From Shewanella colwelliana ATCC 39565 (GTDB lineage: Bacteria > Pseudomonadota > Gammaproteobacteria > Enterobacterales > Shewanellaceae), in assembly GCF_000518705.1 (NCBI RefSeq), contig NZ_JAEC01000030.1:1-64000 (forward strand): a DNA stretch of 64,000 nucleotides, in the 5' to 3' direction. The first letter of the stretch is position 1, and each line of letters starts with the position of its first letter. Shown piece after piece: positions 7,042 through 15,822 of the stretch. The notes under the pieces were generated by a model. That model had not been told where the DNA came from, did not search any database, and saw only the letters and a program-made list of their open reading frames with translations. The translations under genes and the position numbers were made by a program.

Positions 7042-9279
7042 ATGAGTATTAGAACAACATTTAAAAAAGTACTACCGAGTATTTCTACCACAGAACAAGA
7101 AGCACTCGATGCCGGTGATGTTTGGCTAGAAGGTTCCATTTACCAAGGTATTCCTGACTTTGATGCATTGCGTGCAGTGCCGGGGGCGACCTTATCTGCA
7201 GAAGAGCAAGCCTTCCTTGATGGTCCTGTACAAACCTTGATTGAAATGGTTGATGATTTTGAGCTGCAAAATGCGCTGCACCTGCCAGAGAATATTCTGA
7301 CTTTCTTAAAAGAGAATAAATTCTTTTCGTTGATTATCCCTAAATCATACGGCGGCCTAGAATTTAGCCCGTATGCTAATTCAACGATTGTTGCCACGAT
7401 TGCTGCTAAAAGTTCTGCTGTGGCCGTGACTGTGATGGTGCCTAACTCATTAGGCCCTGGCGAACTGTTAATGCATTACGGTACTGATGAGCAGCGTGAC
7501 TTCTGGCTGCCACGTCTGGCTAACGGTTTAGAGATCCCTTGCTTTGCACTAACTAGCCCTGAAGCGGGTTCAGATGCGGGCGGTATTCCAGATATCGGCA
7601 CTGTGACCATGGGAGAGTACCAAGGTGAACAAGTGCTTGGTTTATCTGTCACATGGGACAAGCGCTATATTACGCTTGCGCCTATCGCGTCGGTATTGGG
7701 CTTAGCGTTTAAAGTAGAAGACCCACAAGGCTTGCTAGGCGGTAAAGAGCAGTTAGGTATTACCTGTGCATTGATCCCTAAGGCTCATTCAGGTGTGCAA
7801 CTGGGTAATCGCCATGATCCAATGGGATGCCGTTTCTATAACGGAACGACTCGTGGTGAAAACGTGTTTATTCCGATGGACTTTATCATTGGTGGTCAGA
7901 AAAACATTGGTCGCGGTTGGCAGATGTTGGTTGCGTGTCTAGGTGCGGGCCGCGGTATCTCACTGCCCGCGTTAGGCGTATCTGTAAGCCAAGCCTCTTT
8001 TAAGTCATCTGCTGAATATGCTGCCGTGCGTGAGCAGTTTGGTTTATCGATTGGTAAATTTGAAGGTATTCAAGAAAAGTTAGCCGATATTGCGGGTAAA
8101 ACCTACCTGCAAGAAGCGATGCGCGTGTTAACGACCGAAGGGCTAGGCCTAGGATTAAAGCCTTCTGTTGTTACGGCTATCGCCAAGTATCACATGACAG
8201 AAATTGGACGTGATGTACTCAATTCTGCGATGGATATTCAAGCGGGCAAGGCGATTCAGCGTGGTCCACAAAACACCTTAGCCTCTGGCTATGTGGCACA
8301 GCCTATTGCGATTACGGTTGAAGGGGCTAACATTCTGACCCGTAACTTAATGATTTTTGGTCAAGGTGTGATGCGTTGCCATCCGTACCTGCAAAATATG
8401 GTGGAGTCGATTCATAGCGATGAGAAAGATGCGGATAAGACCTTTAATCGTATCTTTAGACAAACCGTGGGTTACAGCGTTGGCAACAGCTTGCGTGCTT
8501 TCCGTTTAGGCTTGTTACCTTTTACTGCGGGCGCTAAGTCGACCCTATCAGAAGTGGTTGATTACGAAAAGTCAGTGCATAAGCTAGCCTCTAAACTGGC
8601 CGTTTATGCTGATTTCTCTTTATTAGTTTTGGGTGGCAAGCTCAAGCAGGCAGAGATGTTATCTGCCCGTTTGGGTGACGTGATGAGTTACCTGTATGCC
8701 GCAATGGCATCGATTCGCTACTATGAGCAAAAAGTCTCTGCCGAGCAGCGTAGCCAAGCGACGCCTTATTTCCACTATGCAACCCGCTGGGCTTTGTGTA
8801 ATGCAGAAAAAGCCTTGCTGGATTTTCTCGACAACTTCCCGTCGGCACCGACTCGTCAGTTTATGAAACTGATCACTGTGACTTATTCACCTAAGATGAA
8901 GAAGGTGAATGATGATCTGGTTAGAGAGCTTGCCCACCAAGCGCAGCTCAATACAGAGTTTAAACGTCAGTTAACCCATTTAGTTAAGCCGGTAGCGGGT
9001 GATGGTAACTATATTAATGAGCAAGCGTATTTGGCTAAAATCGCTTGTTTGCCATTACTCGCAAAAGTGAAGAAAGGCCTTAAAGCACGCGAGTTTAAGG
9101 CGGGTGTGAAGTTCGCACTAACCCTTGATAATGCATTTGCAGCTAAGGTTATCTCTAATGGTGAGCACAAGCAGTTGTTGGACTACAACCTTAAGCGTGA
9201 ACGTGCGATTCGTGTCGATGAGTTTGATTTTGATATGAACCTTGTTGATGAGAGAGCCGAGCTGAAAATCGCTAACTAA
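7042..9279 (+). CDS. fadE: Acyl-CoA dehydrogenase FadE
   Basis: A 745-residue FAD-dependent dehydrogenase that performs the first step of fatty-acid beta-oxidation. The acyl-CoA dehydrogenase fold is at about 70-470, with the flavin-site signature LTSPEAGSDAGG near residues 172-183. The FadE-specific stretch GANILTRNLMIFGQGVMRCHPY follows, then a long C-terminal DUF1974-type domain. It is shorter than E. coli FadE (814 aa) because it lacks the N-terminal membrane segments, as is usual in marine gammaproteobacteria. It is a single-gene unit: a terminator follows at 9309 and a PsrA-like box lies upstream. Confidence 0.93.
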   Translation: MSIRTTFKKVLPSISTTEQEALDAGDVWLEGSIYQGIPDFDALRAVPGATLSAEEQAFLDGPVQTLIEMVDDFELQNALHLPENILTFLKENKFFSLIIPKSYGGLEFSPYANSTIVATIAAKSSAVAVTVMVPNSLGPGELLMHYGTDEQRDFWLPRLANGLEIPCFALTSPEAGSDAGGIPDIGTVTMGEYQGEQVLGLSVTWDKRYITLAPIASVLGLAFKVEDPQGLLGGKEQLGITCALIPKAHSGVQLGNRHDPMGCRFYNGTTRGENVFIPMDFIIGGQKNIGRGWQMLVACLGAGRGISLPALGVSVSQASFKSSAEYAAVREQFGLSIGKFEGIQEKLADIAGKTYLQEAMRVLTTEGLGLGLKPSVVTAIAKYHMTEIGRDVLNSAMDIQAGKAIQRGPQNTLASGYVAQPIAITVEGANILTRNLMIFGQGVMRCHPYLQNMVESIHSDEKDADKTFNRIFRQTVGYSVGNSLRAFRLGLLPFTAGAKSTLSEVVDYEKSVHKLASKLAVYADFSLLVLGGKLKQAEMLSARLGDVMSYLYAAMASIRYYEQKVSAEQRSQATPYFHYATRWALCNAEKALLDFLDNFPSAPTRQFMKLITVTYSPKMKKVNDDLVRELAHQAQLNTEFKRQLTHLVKPVAGDGNYINEQAYLAKIACLPLLAKVKKGLKAREFKAGVKFALTLDNAFAAKVISNGEHKQLLDYNLKRERAIRVDEFDFDMNLVDERAELKIAN

Positions 9280-9308
9280 ACACGGGTGATTGATAACGAT
9301 TAAATGAT

Positions 9309-9336
9309 AAAAAGCCGTCTTTTTGACGGCTTTTTT
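9309..9336 (+). terminator. Terminator of fadE
   Basis: GCCGTC, 5-base loop, GACGGC, then six T; an A tract precedes the stem so it may work both ways. Confidence 0.85.
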
Positions 9337-9374
9337 ATACTTGTGATTCGTTGAGCTCTGTGGGCTAGGGGCGA

Positions 9375-9560
9375 TTAATGGGGAGAGCAAAAATCGACAA
9401 AATGCTGATCGGCTATTTTGCCAATATTTACCATGATTAAAAACCCTAAACTCATGGCTGCAAAAATAGTGGCTAGCATCGGCCAATGAATGGTTCCCGA
9501 TAACGCGACAACTAGGGTGCTCATCATGACGATAACGGTCCATAAGGTAAAAAGTCTCAT
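9375..9560 (-). CDS. Small two-helix inner-membrane protein
   Basis: A 61-residue hydrophobic protein with two predicted membrane helices (about residues 4-22 and 27-47) and a short tail ending FVDFCSPH. The frame is open to 9683, but I place the start at the ATG at 9560 because GGGAG lies about 12 bases before it and the extra N-terminus shows no domain. Function unknown. Confidence 0.6.
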   Translation of the reverse strand: MRLFTLWTVIVMMSTLVVALSGTIHWPMLATIFAAMSLGFLIMVNIGKIADQHFVDFCSPH

Positions 9561-9755
9561 TGTGTTGCTCCCATCTATGCTTCGAATTGCTGACAAGTAT
9601 ACGTCAGCAAAGCTGAACGACAATTGAACCGAAAAGGTAAAATCATGGATAATGCGTAAAACGGTGACAACGACTGATGCCACAAGTTTAATAAAGGGCT
9701 AGCTGCGCAAAGTGTTTGCTACCCAGATGAGTATGGATAAGGAGGTGGGCGTGAC

Positions 9756-10532
9756 GTGTTAAAACGACGAGACTATAAACGCAGTGGACCAGACTACCGC
9801 CTTGGTGAACAGGTCAGCTTTGCCGATATCAAACATACTTTTGGCATCAATCAAATTCGCATTGGCGGTTGGGTCGAAGAGGTGGAAAAACACAAAGCTG
9901 CCAATCTAATTTTCGATGCTCTGGCCGATCTTGCCTGTATTTTACAGTGCCCCCCTCATGCTCTAGGGTTGAGACAAACCTTAAATTTGGCCTTTGGCAC
10001 TGGGGGACAGCAGGGGGTACAAGCCCACTATATCCCCGCACATCGGGAGTTGGCACTTGCGAAAAATGCGGGAGCGGGCGCGCTTGCGCATGAGTTTTGG
10101 CATGCGTTTGACCATTACATTGCCCCGAAAGCTTTTCATATTAAACCAGGGGGCGCGGCGTTTGCCAGCAGTGCTTGGTTAAGCGACAGTCAACTTATTG
10201 AGCATCCGTTAAACAGGCGTTTGTCACAGGTATTTGCAACAACATTGTTGAGCGCGGATGGTGAGGATTGCCATGAGTTTGTGACGCGTGCCGTTGCATT
10301 AGACAGACACTTTGGACGGCAATACTTCTCTAAACCTACTGAGCTAATGGCACGTGCATTTGAGGCCTGTATTGAGTCTTACAGCGATATAAGCAACCCC
10401 TATTTGGTTAATGAAACCTTGGACTCCAAGTTGGCCCATGCTGGCGGTTATCCGAGTGAGGGGCATCGTGTTGAGATTTTTAGCCGTTTAATTGACTATT
10501 TTGCTCCGCTAGGCGCCGCGTTGAATCGTTAG
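9756..10532 (+). CDS. Stand-alone HExxH protein (LPD1 / CLCA_X-like)
   Basis: A 258-residue protein without signal peptide. The central part reads as an LPD1-like domain: LRQTLNLAFGTGGQQG, then AHYIPAHRELALAKNAGAG, then ALAHEFWHAFDHY at about residues 107-122. HEFWH is a zinc-metalloprotease HExxH motif. LPD1 domains are known as parts of phage and plasmid polyvalent proteins, whereas here it stands alone between housekeeping genes. The start is GTG, chosen because AAGGAGGTG lies 9-10 bases upstream. Similar proteins are annotated CLCA_X family in related bacteria (recalled, not checked). Protease activity is inferred only. Confidence 0.6.
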   Translation: MLKRRDYKRSGPDYRLGEQVSFADIKHTFGINQIRIGGWVEEVEKHKAANLIFDALADLACILQCPPHALGLRQTLNLAFGTGGQQGVQAHYIPAHRELALAKNAGAGALAHEFWHAFDHYIAPKAFHIKPGGAAFASSAWLSDSQLIEHPLNRRLSQVFATTLLSADGEDCHEFVTRAVALDRHFGRQYFSKPTELMARAFEACIESYSDISNPYLVNETLDSKLAHAGGYPSEGHRVEIFSRLIDYFAPLGAALNR

Positions 10533-10535
10533 TTC

Positions 10536-10564
10536 AGTGTTATTGAAAGACGCTCAATAACACT
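10536..10564. terminator. Perfect 11-bp hairpin between converging genes
   Basis: AGTGTTATTGA, loop AAGACGC, TCAATAACACT. There is no T tract on either side, so it may be a bidirectional transcript end or mRNA-protecting stem rather than a standard terminator. Confidence 0.5.
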
Positions 10565-10580
10565 AAATCGTGTTACGGCT

Positions 10581-12749
10581 TTACTCAACCCAATGCAGTA
10601 CATCGCGAATGATAGACCAGCGAGGTTTGACCTCGCTAGCGCCTTTTCCTAGCATCCAATAGTCATACAGTCGGTCTTGGTGCCCATCGACTTTGCGCAG
10701 TTTTTGCCAGTTATTGATGTAATTAAGTAGCGATTGATTATCTTGAGCCACAGCATAGGCAACGGGGTATTGCACTTTGTTTTCTAAGATAGCGATGCCA
10801 TAGCCGGGAAAGAACAAACTCCAGGCCGATCCCGCTTCTGCGCTGATCACAACCGCATCATATTTATCACCTTTTTGCCTAAAGAAGTTTTTATAGCCAT
10901 CGATTTGGACAAACTTGAGATTGGGATAAAAAGCCTTTGCTTCCTTAATGATATCGCTGTGCTCAACATAGGCGATGGTGGTGTTTTGCATCTCCATAAT
11001 TGACTGGGCACTCTTAAAACTGGTGACGTTATGATCCTTGGTGGCGATGGCTAGGTTGAGTTTGAGCACTGGCTCGGTATAAGAAAGCTTATCCATTTGT
11101 GCTATGTCCATGGCAAGCCCCGACATTGCTACATCAAAGAAGCCCGCTTTTAGCGCCGCAGATAATTGATCTTTATCGAAGGGAATAAACTCCACTTTGA
11201 CCCCTAAATCTTCTACTAGCTTACTGGCCATTGCACTGTCAAACCCCACGAGTTGACCAGCGTTATTGTAGTAACTAAAAGGCACATTGCTTGGGATGTA
11301 ACCGACCTTAAGCACGCCACGTTCGCGGATCATCTTAATCGTTGCTATAGGGCTGCTAGGGGTTTGTCCGACAACAGGGAACTGCTTTTTGACTAGAGTT
11401 GGCACTTTGTCTGCGACTTGCATATTAGCAATAACGCCGCTGGTGATCTCAGGGCTATGGATAAATAATCCCATACCAATACGGCAGATGACTATGGTTA
11501 GTAGAACGCTACCTGCCACACCAAGGCTCATTTTTATCAATTGAGGTGGCCGTAAGCTAAGGCGTTTTTCAAATAAAGCCACGGTTAGCAGAGTCAGGGC
11601 AAACAGGTTCATTACGGCGGCAATAGAGTTGAACTTTCCTGTGATAAAACCTGACATCACAAACAGTTGGAACAGGTCTTGGGGGAGGTGAACTAGGTCG
11701 AGCATAAAGGGAATTGCAACATATACACTGCCAAATAACGACAGCAAACCACTGACCGACAGCGAGGGAATTGCGCTTAGCTCAACGGGGGTGCCATTAA
11801 ACCATCCAGCAAATAACACAAATAAGATCACCGTGAGTTTGCCAATATTAGGGAACGTAAACGCGATAGGGACCAAAATTTCGATTAGAGTTTCGGCGTC
11901 ATCGCTGAGGCTGTCATGTTCGCGCATTATCTGCTTACACTCTTCAACGATTACTGGGATCACGATAAAAATGTTGCCTGTGGCAAAGGCGGTGACCACA
12001 CTTGATTTTGAAATACGGAGTGCTTGGGCAAACGTCACGGGCGTGAAGGAGGCTATAATCCAAGGCAGAATCCAGAATGCCAGTAACAAACATAGGGCAA
12101 AATAGCTGATGAGGTAGACCTGCATACTGGCAAATTCATCGACACCCATGGTGCCTGCCGCAGAGGCTGACATCGCAAAGATACCGATAGGCAGTACCTT
12201 GACCAATGCTTGAGTTATTTTGGAAAAAATCTCGCCAAAGGTGTGCATGACAGTGACAATATGGTGTTTGTTTTCCCCCTCCATACCAATCAAGGCAAGC
12301 CCCATCGCAATACTAAACACCACCATGGCAGGCACATAGCCAGACGCCATCGACTCGAATGGGTTAGAGGGGATGTAGAGCTTAAAGTAATCAATTGGCG
12401 CGGTAGGTTCGATAATACTGGTACTAAAAAATGAGGCGGTTTCAACAAAGGGAAACGACAGTGGCATCAAGGCGACCAGCACTAAAGCAAGTAGCCACAG
12501 CAGTAACATGATAACGCCGGCACGGCTGAAAATAAGACTAGCTGTGCTGCGTTTGAGTTTGCCTATACCACCGACCAAAGAGACAAAAATATAGGGGAGT
12601 ACGGTCATCTGCATCAACAGGATGACGCTGGTCCCAATGCCACTTAGCCAACCGACGGACTCACCGAAAAATATCCCGACCCCAAATCCGATGAACATGG
12701 CGACTATCATTTGTGTGGAGCTTTGCATCTTGAGCAATTTTTTAAACAC
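10581..12749 (-). CDS. Dicarboxylate/amino-acid:cation symporter fused to a solute-binding domain
   Basis: A 722-residue fusion. Residues about 10-430 form an SDF/DAACS symporter (GltP/DctA type) with multiple membrane helices, family features being SSVVTAFATGNIFIVIP (the serine-rich re-entrant hairpin region) and PIAFTFPNIGK. Residues about 470-690 form an SBP_bac_3 periplasmic binding domain (RGVLKVGYIPSNVPFSYYN, then GFDSAMASKLVEDLG). The binding domain would sit on the periplasmic side and present substrate, probably an acidic amino acid or dicarboxylate. The start is GTG; no strong ribosome site is visible. Transcribed alone; a 12-bp palindrome lies 48 bp upstream. Confidence 0.88.
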   Translation of the reverse strand: MFKKLLKMQSSTQMIVAMFIGFGVGIFFGESVGWLSGIGTSVILLMQMTVLPYIFVSLVGGIGKLKRSTASLIFSRAGVIMLLLWLLALVLVALMPLSFPFVETASFFSTSIIEPTAPIDYFKLYIPSNPFESMASGYVPAMVVFSIAMGLALIGMEGENKHHIVTVMHTFGEIFSKITQALVKVLPIGIFAMSASAAGTMGVDEFASMQVYLISYFALCLLLAFWILPWIIASFTPVTFAQALRISKSSVVTAFATGNIFIVIPVIVEECKQIMREHDSLSDDAETLIEILVPIAFTFPNIGKLTVILFVLFAGWFNGTPVELSAIPSLSVSGLLSLFGSVYVAIPFMLDLVHLPQDLFQLFVMSGFITGKFNSIAAVMNLFALTLLTVALFEKRLSLRPPQLIKMSLGVAGSVLLTIVICRIGMGLFIHSPEITSGVIANMQVADKVPTLVKKQFPVVGQTPSSPIATIKMIRERGVLKVGYIPSNVPFSYYNNAGQLVGFDSAMASKLVEDLGVKVEFIPFDKDQLSAALKAGFFDVAMSGLAMDIAQMDKLSYTEPVLKLNLAIATKDHNVTSFKSAQSIMEMQNTTIAYVEHSDIIKEAKAFYPNLKFVQIDGYKNFFRQKGDKYDAVVISAEAGSAWSLFFPGYGIAILENKVQYPVAYAVAQDNQSLLNYINNWQKLRKVDGHQDRLYDYWMLGKGASEVKPRWSIIRDVLHWVE

Positions 12750-12796
12750 AGGTCATTCCGTTTGAAATTTGATGAAGCGGCTTAATGTGACACAGC

Positions 12797-12808
12797 CTGT
12801 TGCAACAG
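12797..12808. promoter_or_regulatory. 12-bp perfect palindrome upstream of the symporter fusion
   Basis: CTGTTGCAACAG, 48 bp before the GTG start. Possibly an operator; the factor is unknown and a chance occurrence is not excluded. Confidence 0.3.
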
Positions 12809-13004
12809 TGTTGCTTACTGGTTGTTTATTATAGGTTCTTACGCAGTAAACATTAAGAGAATCTTTTCACAGATGAGACAAGCGTTCTGCGGGGCGTTGC
12901 AGCTTGTAGGGAAGTGGCGCTGGCAAGGGAAGCTCGTGGTATGCGAGTAACAGAAAAAGAGCATCGCGGCCCCTTTTCAATATGGTGCAAACTATTCTAG
13001 TTTA

Positions 13005-14222
13005 CTATTTTTCTGCGGTAACCATTACGCGCTCTATCTCTGCTTTGGGTGGCGCTAGCATAAAATCTAGCTGCACTTGTGCGTCTTGCATGCCTTTCGC
13101 CGATGGTTTGTAGGTCCACTGTTCTAACGCCTTTATGGCTTCTGCATCAAACACACCTGTGGGTGAGGACTTAATGACAGAGACCTTGCTCACCTTTCCC
13201 TTTTTGCTGATATCAAATTGCAGCTGAACATAGCCCTCAACCCCATCTTGAGCTGCTTTAATTGGATAACGGGGTTCGATACGCATTACTGGATGAACGC
13301 CATCTTTTTGCTGTGCAAGCGTGTGTTTATCACCCGCGTTGGCAGTTTGGTTAATGAGTGCGCCTGAGAGACCCAGCGCCATAGTGAGTCCGAGTATGGC
13401 TAATGTGCTTTTTCCATGTTGCTTTTTCATTTGCATGATCCGCTCCTTGAGGGTGGTTTTATTTCCATAGTGTGTGTGTAGCATGCCCATTTGAGCTTGC
13501 TGAGAGTAAGCTAATAGCGTTTGGCTATAAGCAATTTTTTCGGGGGTTGTCATGGTTTGGGTGACTTGGGCATCACAGGCCAGTTCTTGGTCATCGCGAA
13601 AGCGTCGGTAAGCTAGCCAGCTAAGCGGATTAAACCAAAACAAAGTGACCAGCAGGTAAGCAAACAGATTGGCTAAGATGTCATAACGGCGATGATGAAA
13701 CTGCTCATGATCGACGATCGCTTGCTGTTGAGCGGGCTGCAACTGTTTAAAACTGTGTGGTACTAAAATAACGGGATTAATTAGACCCACCAACATAGGT
13801 GAGTGGATATCGATATGGGTTTTAACTCGGATGCTGGCCTCAACGTCTGGTAACGCGATGATATGGCTATTGGCCACTAGACGCCTTAGGCTAGTCGCTT
13901 GAGAAAATAACAGTGATATTAATGCCGCTGAGCCTAAGCCCCATATCGTTACAAGTATTTCGCTTGAGAGTAGAGTCGAGGTTTGGCCGATAGCATCGCT
14001 TGCTATCACCTTGTAGTGTTGCAGTACCGCAAGGGGCTCTGCACTGATCAATGGTGGGATATGCTTGCCTAGCACTGAGCCAAGTAAGAGTAGCGGGATC
14101 CCTATCCACATTGCATAAGTATTATGGGCACCAATGCGGTTGAGAAGCACCGAGTGTGAAAGTAAAAAAATGGCACAAAGCAGGCTAGGAAGGAGCGCGA
14201 GTTCTAGCAGATAACTAAGCAT
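13005..14222 (-). CDS. BlaR1-type M56 membrane metallopeptidase fused to a TonB C-terminal domain
   Basis: A 405-residue protein. Four N-terminal membrane helices surround an M56 peptidase with HEQFH (His172, Glu173, His176) and the third-ligand region DQELACDA. A further membrane helix comes after the peptidase, and the C-terminus (about 315-395) is a TonB domain: RIEPRYPIKAAQDGVEGYVQLQFDI. It lacks the penicillin-binding sensor of true BlaR1. The start is the ATG at 14222, two bases after the blaI stop, with GAGGAG as ribosome site; the frame extends to a TTG at 14243 but this is unlikely. It is co-transcribed with the BlaI-like repressor, which it probably cleaves or otherwise controls. 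Confidence 0.85.
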   Translation of the reverse strand: MLSYLLELALLPSLLCAIFLLSHSVLLNRIGAHNTYAMWIGIPLLLLGSVLGKHIPPLISAEPLAVLQHYKVIASDAIGQTSTLLSSEILVTIWGLGSAALISLLFSQATSLRRLVANSHIIALPDVEASIRVKTHIDIHSPMLVGLINPVILVPHSFKQLQPAQQQAIVDHEQFHHRRYDILANLFAYLLVTLFWFNPLSWLAYRRFRDDQELACDAQVTQTMTTPEKIAYSQTLLAYSQQAQMGMLHTHYGNKTTLKERIMQMKKQHGKSTLAILGLTMALGLSGALINQTANAGDKHTLAQQKDGVHPVMRIEPRYPIKAAQDGVEGYVQLQFDISKKGKVSKVSVIKSSPTGVFDAEAIKALEQWTYKPSAKGMQDAQVQLDFMLAPPKAEIERVMVTAEK

Positions 14223-14224
14223 GA

Positions 14225-14608
14225 CTACTTCTCCTCTTCCCAATTGTCGATTAGGGCCTTGAGCTCGGCAATATCTTCTGCACTAAGCTTGTTTTCTTTG
14301 GCAAATCCGGCAACAAGTGGTGCCACCTTGCCAGCAAAAACGCGCTCGATAAACGACTGGCTCTCTTTAAGTTGGTAGTCACTTTGGGCAATAAGCGGAT
14401 AGTAAAGGTAGGCACGCCCTTGTTTTTCAAAGCCAATGGCGGATTTCTTTACAAGACGGTTAAGTAAGGTTTTGACCGTTTTCTCGTGCATTTGCTGACG
14501 ATGAGCAAGTTCAGCGATAACCTCAGTTGCCCCAATAGGCGAGGTTTTCCAAAGAACGTTTAGCACCGCAAGTTCAGCATTACTTATCTCTTTCATTCCG
14601 CTGTCCAT
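14225..14608 (-). CDS. BlaI/MecI-family repressor
   Basis: A 127-residue winged-helix repressor (ISNAELAVLNVLWKTSPIGATEVI, then HEKTVKTLLNRLVKKSAIGFEKQGRAYLY). BlaI-type proteins bind TACAnnTGTA operators and are cleaved through their partner M56 peptidase. Two such operators lie just upstream of its own start, so it should be self-regulated together with the downstream peptidase gene, with which it forms an operon. The initiator may instead be the Met at residue 5 (14596). No beta-lactamase gene adjoins, so the target is probably not antibiotic resistance. Confidence 0.9.
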   Translation of the reverse strand: MDSGMKEISNAELAVLNVLWKTSPIGATEVIAELAHRQQMHEKTVKTLLNRLVKKSAIGFEKQGRAYLYYPLIAQSDYQLKESQSFIERVFAGKVAPLVAGFAKENKLSAEDIAELKALIDNWEEEK

Positions 14609-14614
14609 CTAATG

Positions 14615-14628
14615 ATTACAATTGTAAT
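14615..14628. promoter_or_regulatory. BlaI-type operator 1
   Basis: ATTACAATTGTAAT, a perfect 14-bp palindrome containing the TACAnnTGTA core of BlaI/MecI operators. Confidence 0.8.
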
Positions 14629-14639
14629 TTAACTTTAAG

Positions 14640-14653
14640 ATTACATTTGTAAT
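14640..14653. promoter_or_regulatory. BlaI-type operator 2
   Basis: ATTACATTTGTAAT, TACAnnTGTA core, centre 25 bp from that of operator 1. Confidence 0.8.
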
Positions 14654-14828
14654 TTAATAATGCAACCTGTTTGGAACATTATTTTTTAAAAATAGATAAA
14701 TGTTCAGCGCCGACTTTGTAGTATTATCTGCTGCAGATTGGTTGAAGTAGCAGGTTTCAACCAAATTAAATAAAGTGATTTAGTCGGTTTTGTCGTTGTC
14801 ACCAAACGCATCATAAGGATATGTAGAA

Positions 14829-15455
14829 ATGGACTTTTTTCGATATCATGGATTCATAGCATGTATGGGTTGTGCCTTATTATGTACGACGAATATGAGC
14901 AATGCATCAGAACCGCTACCGGCCTCCTCAACGGCTCACCAACTGACTATCTTTAAGCAACAACTTGGTTTGCACTTTCCAACTGATTGGCGGCTGGCCT
15001 ACAGCGAGCAGAGTGGCAACATGTTTTCTGCCGAGTTTGTCCCTCAGCAAGAAATGCTAACCAGTTGGTCATCGCTCTATTGCATTCAAGGCTTTAAGGG
15101 AATGGCTGATGGAATTGAACCTGAAGAGTTTTTAGATACTTTCGCCGCCAACTATCAACAAGTTTGCGAAGGGGAGATGCAGTACAACAAGCTCGGTGCG
15201 ACGCAAATTGAGGGCAAAGAGAGTTTTAGCGCCATGCTGACCTGCTCTAAAATGCCGCATACCCACAAAGGCAAGAGTGGTCAAGGAGTCGGTATGGGTG
15301 AAATTGGTCACTATACCGTGATATCAGGCAGTGAAGACCTGTTTTTACTGCATCAGTCGGCCCGCGGTGAAGCGTTACTGTCGCCGACCACCCAGTTGTC
15401 ATTGTCAATTGAGCCGCCAGTAAAAATGGTATCGGATATCAAGACCCTACGTTAG
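14829..15455 (+). CDS. Exported protein of unknown function
   Basis: A 208-residue protein with an N-terminal signal peptide of about 26 residues (hydrophobic core FIACMGCALLC, cleavage near SNASEP). The mature part shows no family I recognise; it has four cysteines (LYCIQG, QVCEGE, LTCSKM and the signal region) that could form disulfides in the periplasm. It is divergent from the BlaI operon (220 bp between starts), so BlaI could also affect it. The start has TAAGGA upstream. Confidence 0.6.
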   Translation: MDFFRYHGFIACMGCALLCTTNMSNASEPLPASSTAHQLTIFKQQLGLHFPTDWRLAYSEQSGNMFSAEFVPQQEMLTSWSSLYCIQGFKGMADGIEPEEFLDTFAANYQQVCEGEMQYNKLGATQIEGKESFSAMLTCSKMPHTHKGKSGQGVGMGEIGHYTVISGSEDLFLLHQSARGEALLSPTTQLSLSIEPPVKMVSDIKTLR

Positions 15456-15517
15456 CCTGTGTGTTATAGATTGAGCTGACTGATATTCGCAACTATCTAT
15501 TGCTCCGTATATTGGTG

Positions 15518-15548
15518 TTAGACATTTATACGTGTAGACGTCTATAAT
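15518..15548 (+). promoter_or_regulatory. Promoter of the btuB transcript
   Basis: TATAAT (15543-15548) with a weak -35 near 15518-15524 (TTAGACA). Transcription from here would run through the riboswitch. The whole spacer is covered by MetJ boxes. Confidence 0.55.
15520..15543. promoter_or_regulatory. Three tandem MetJ boxes
   Basis: Three adjoining 8-mers: AGACATTT, ATACGTGT and AGACGTCT. MetJ boxes follow the consensus AGACGTCT in tandem; the third box is perfect and the others match 6 of 8. They cover the spacer of the promoter whose -10 is TATAAT at 15543-15548. MetJ with S-adenosylmethionine should repress the btuB transcript from here. Confidence 0.75.
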
Positions 15549-15636
15549 GCCCGCGTTCTTTGCGCTGATGTTAATGTAAGTTTGAATAACTTGAATAACC
15601 CTGATGTAAGGTTCAACAAATTCTAGTCAATCTTTT

Positions 15637-15822
15637 GTGGTGCCCTTAGGTGTTAATGACCTAATTTGGGATAATCGGGAAGCCTGTGAAAATCTGGCAC
15701 TGCCCCCGCAACGGTGAAAGGTGAAAGTTGGGTGCGCTTGAGTTTAAGCGTTAAAAAAATCCAATCTTGTCGCATAAGGCTCTTGCCGCTATGCCTATCC
15801 TCAGTCCGGAGACCGGCCCATT
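15637..15822 (+). promoter_or_regulatory. Cobalamin riboswitch
   Basis: The AdoCbl riboswitch core is easily read: GGTGCCC at the start, GGGAAGCCTGTGAAAATC, the B12 box CTGGCACTGCCCCCGCAACG (15694 onwards), and AGTCCGGAGACCGGCC at 15803-15818. It is in the leader of the TonB receptor at 15937. When vitamin B12 binds, the leader should reduce expression of the receptor, probably by hiding the ribosome site. Confidence 0.95.

Noticed and set aside
13005..14608. Beta-lactam resistance regulators
   Set aside because: No beta-lactamase or penicillin-binding gene adjoins, and the M56 protein lacks the sensor domain, so resistance is not claimed.
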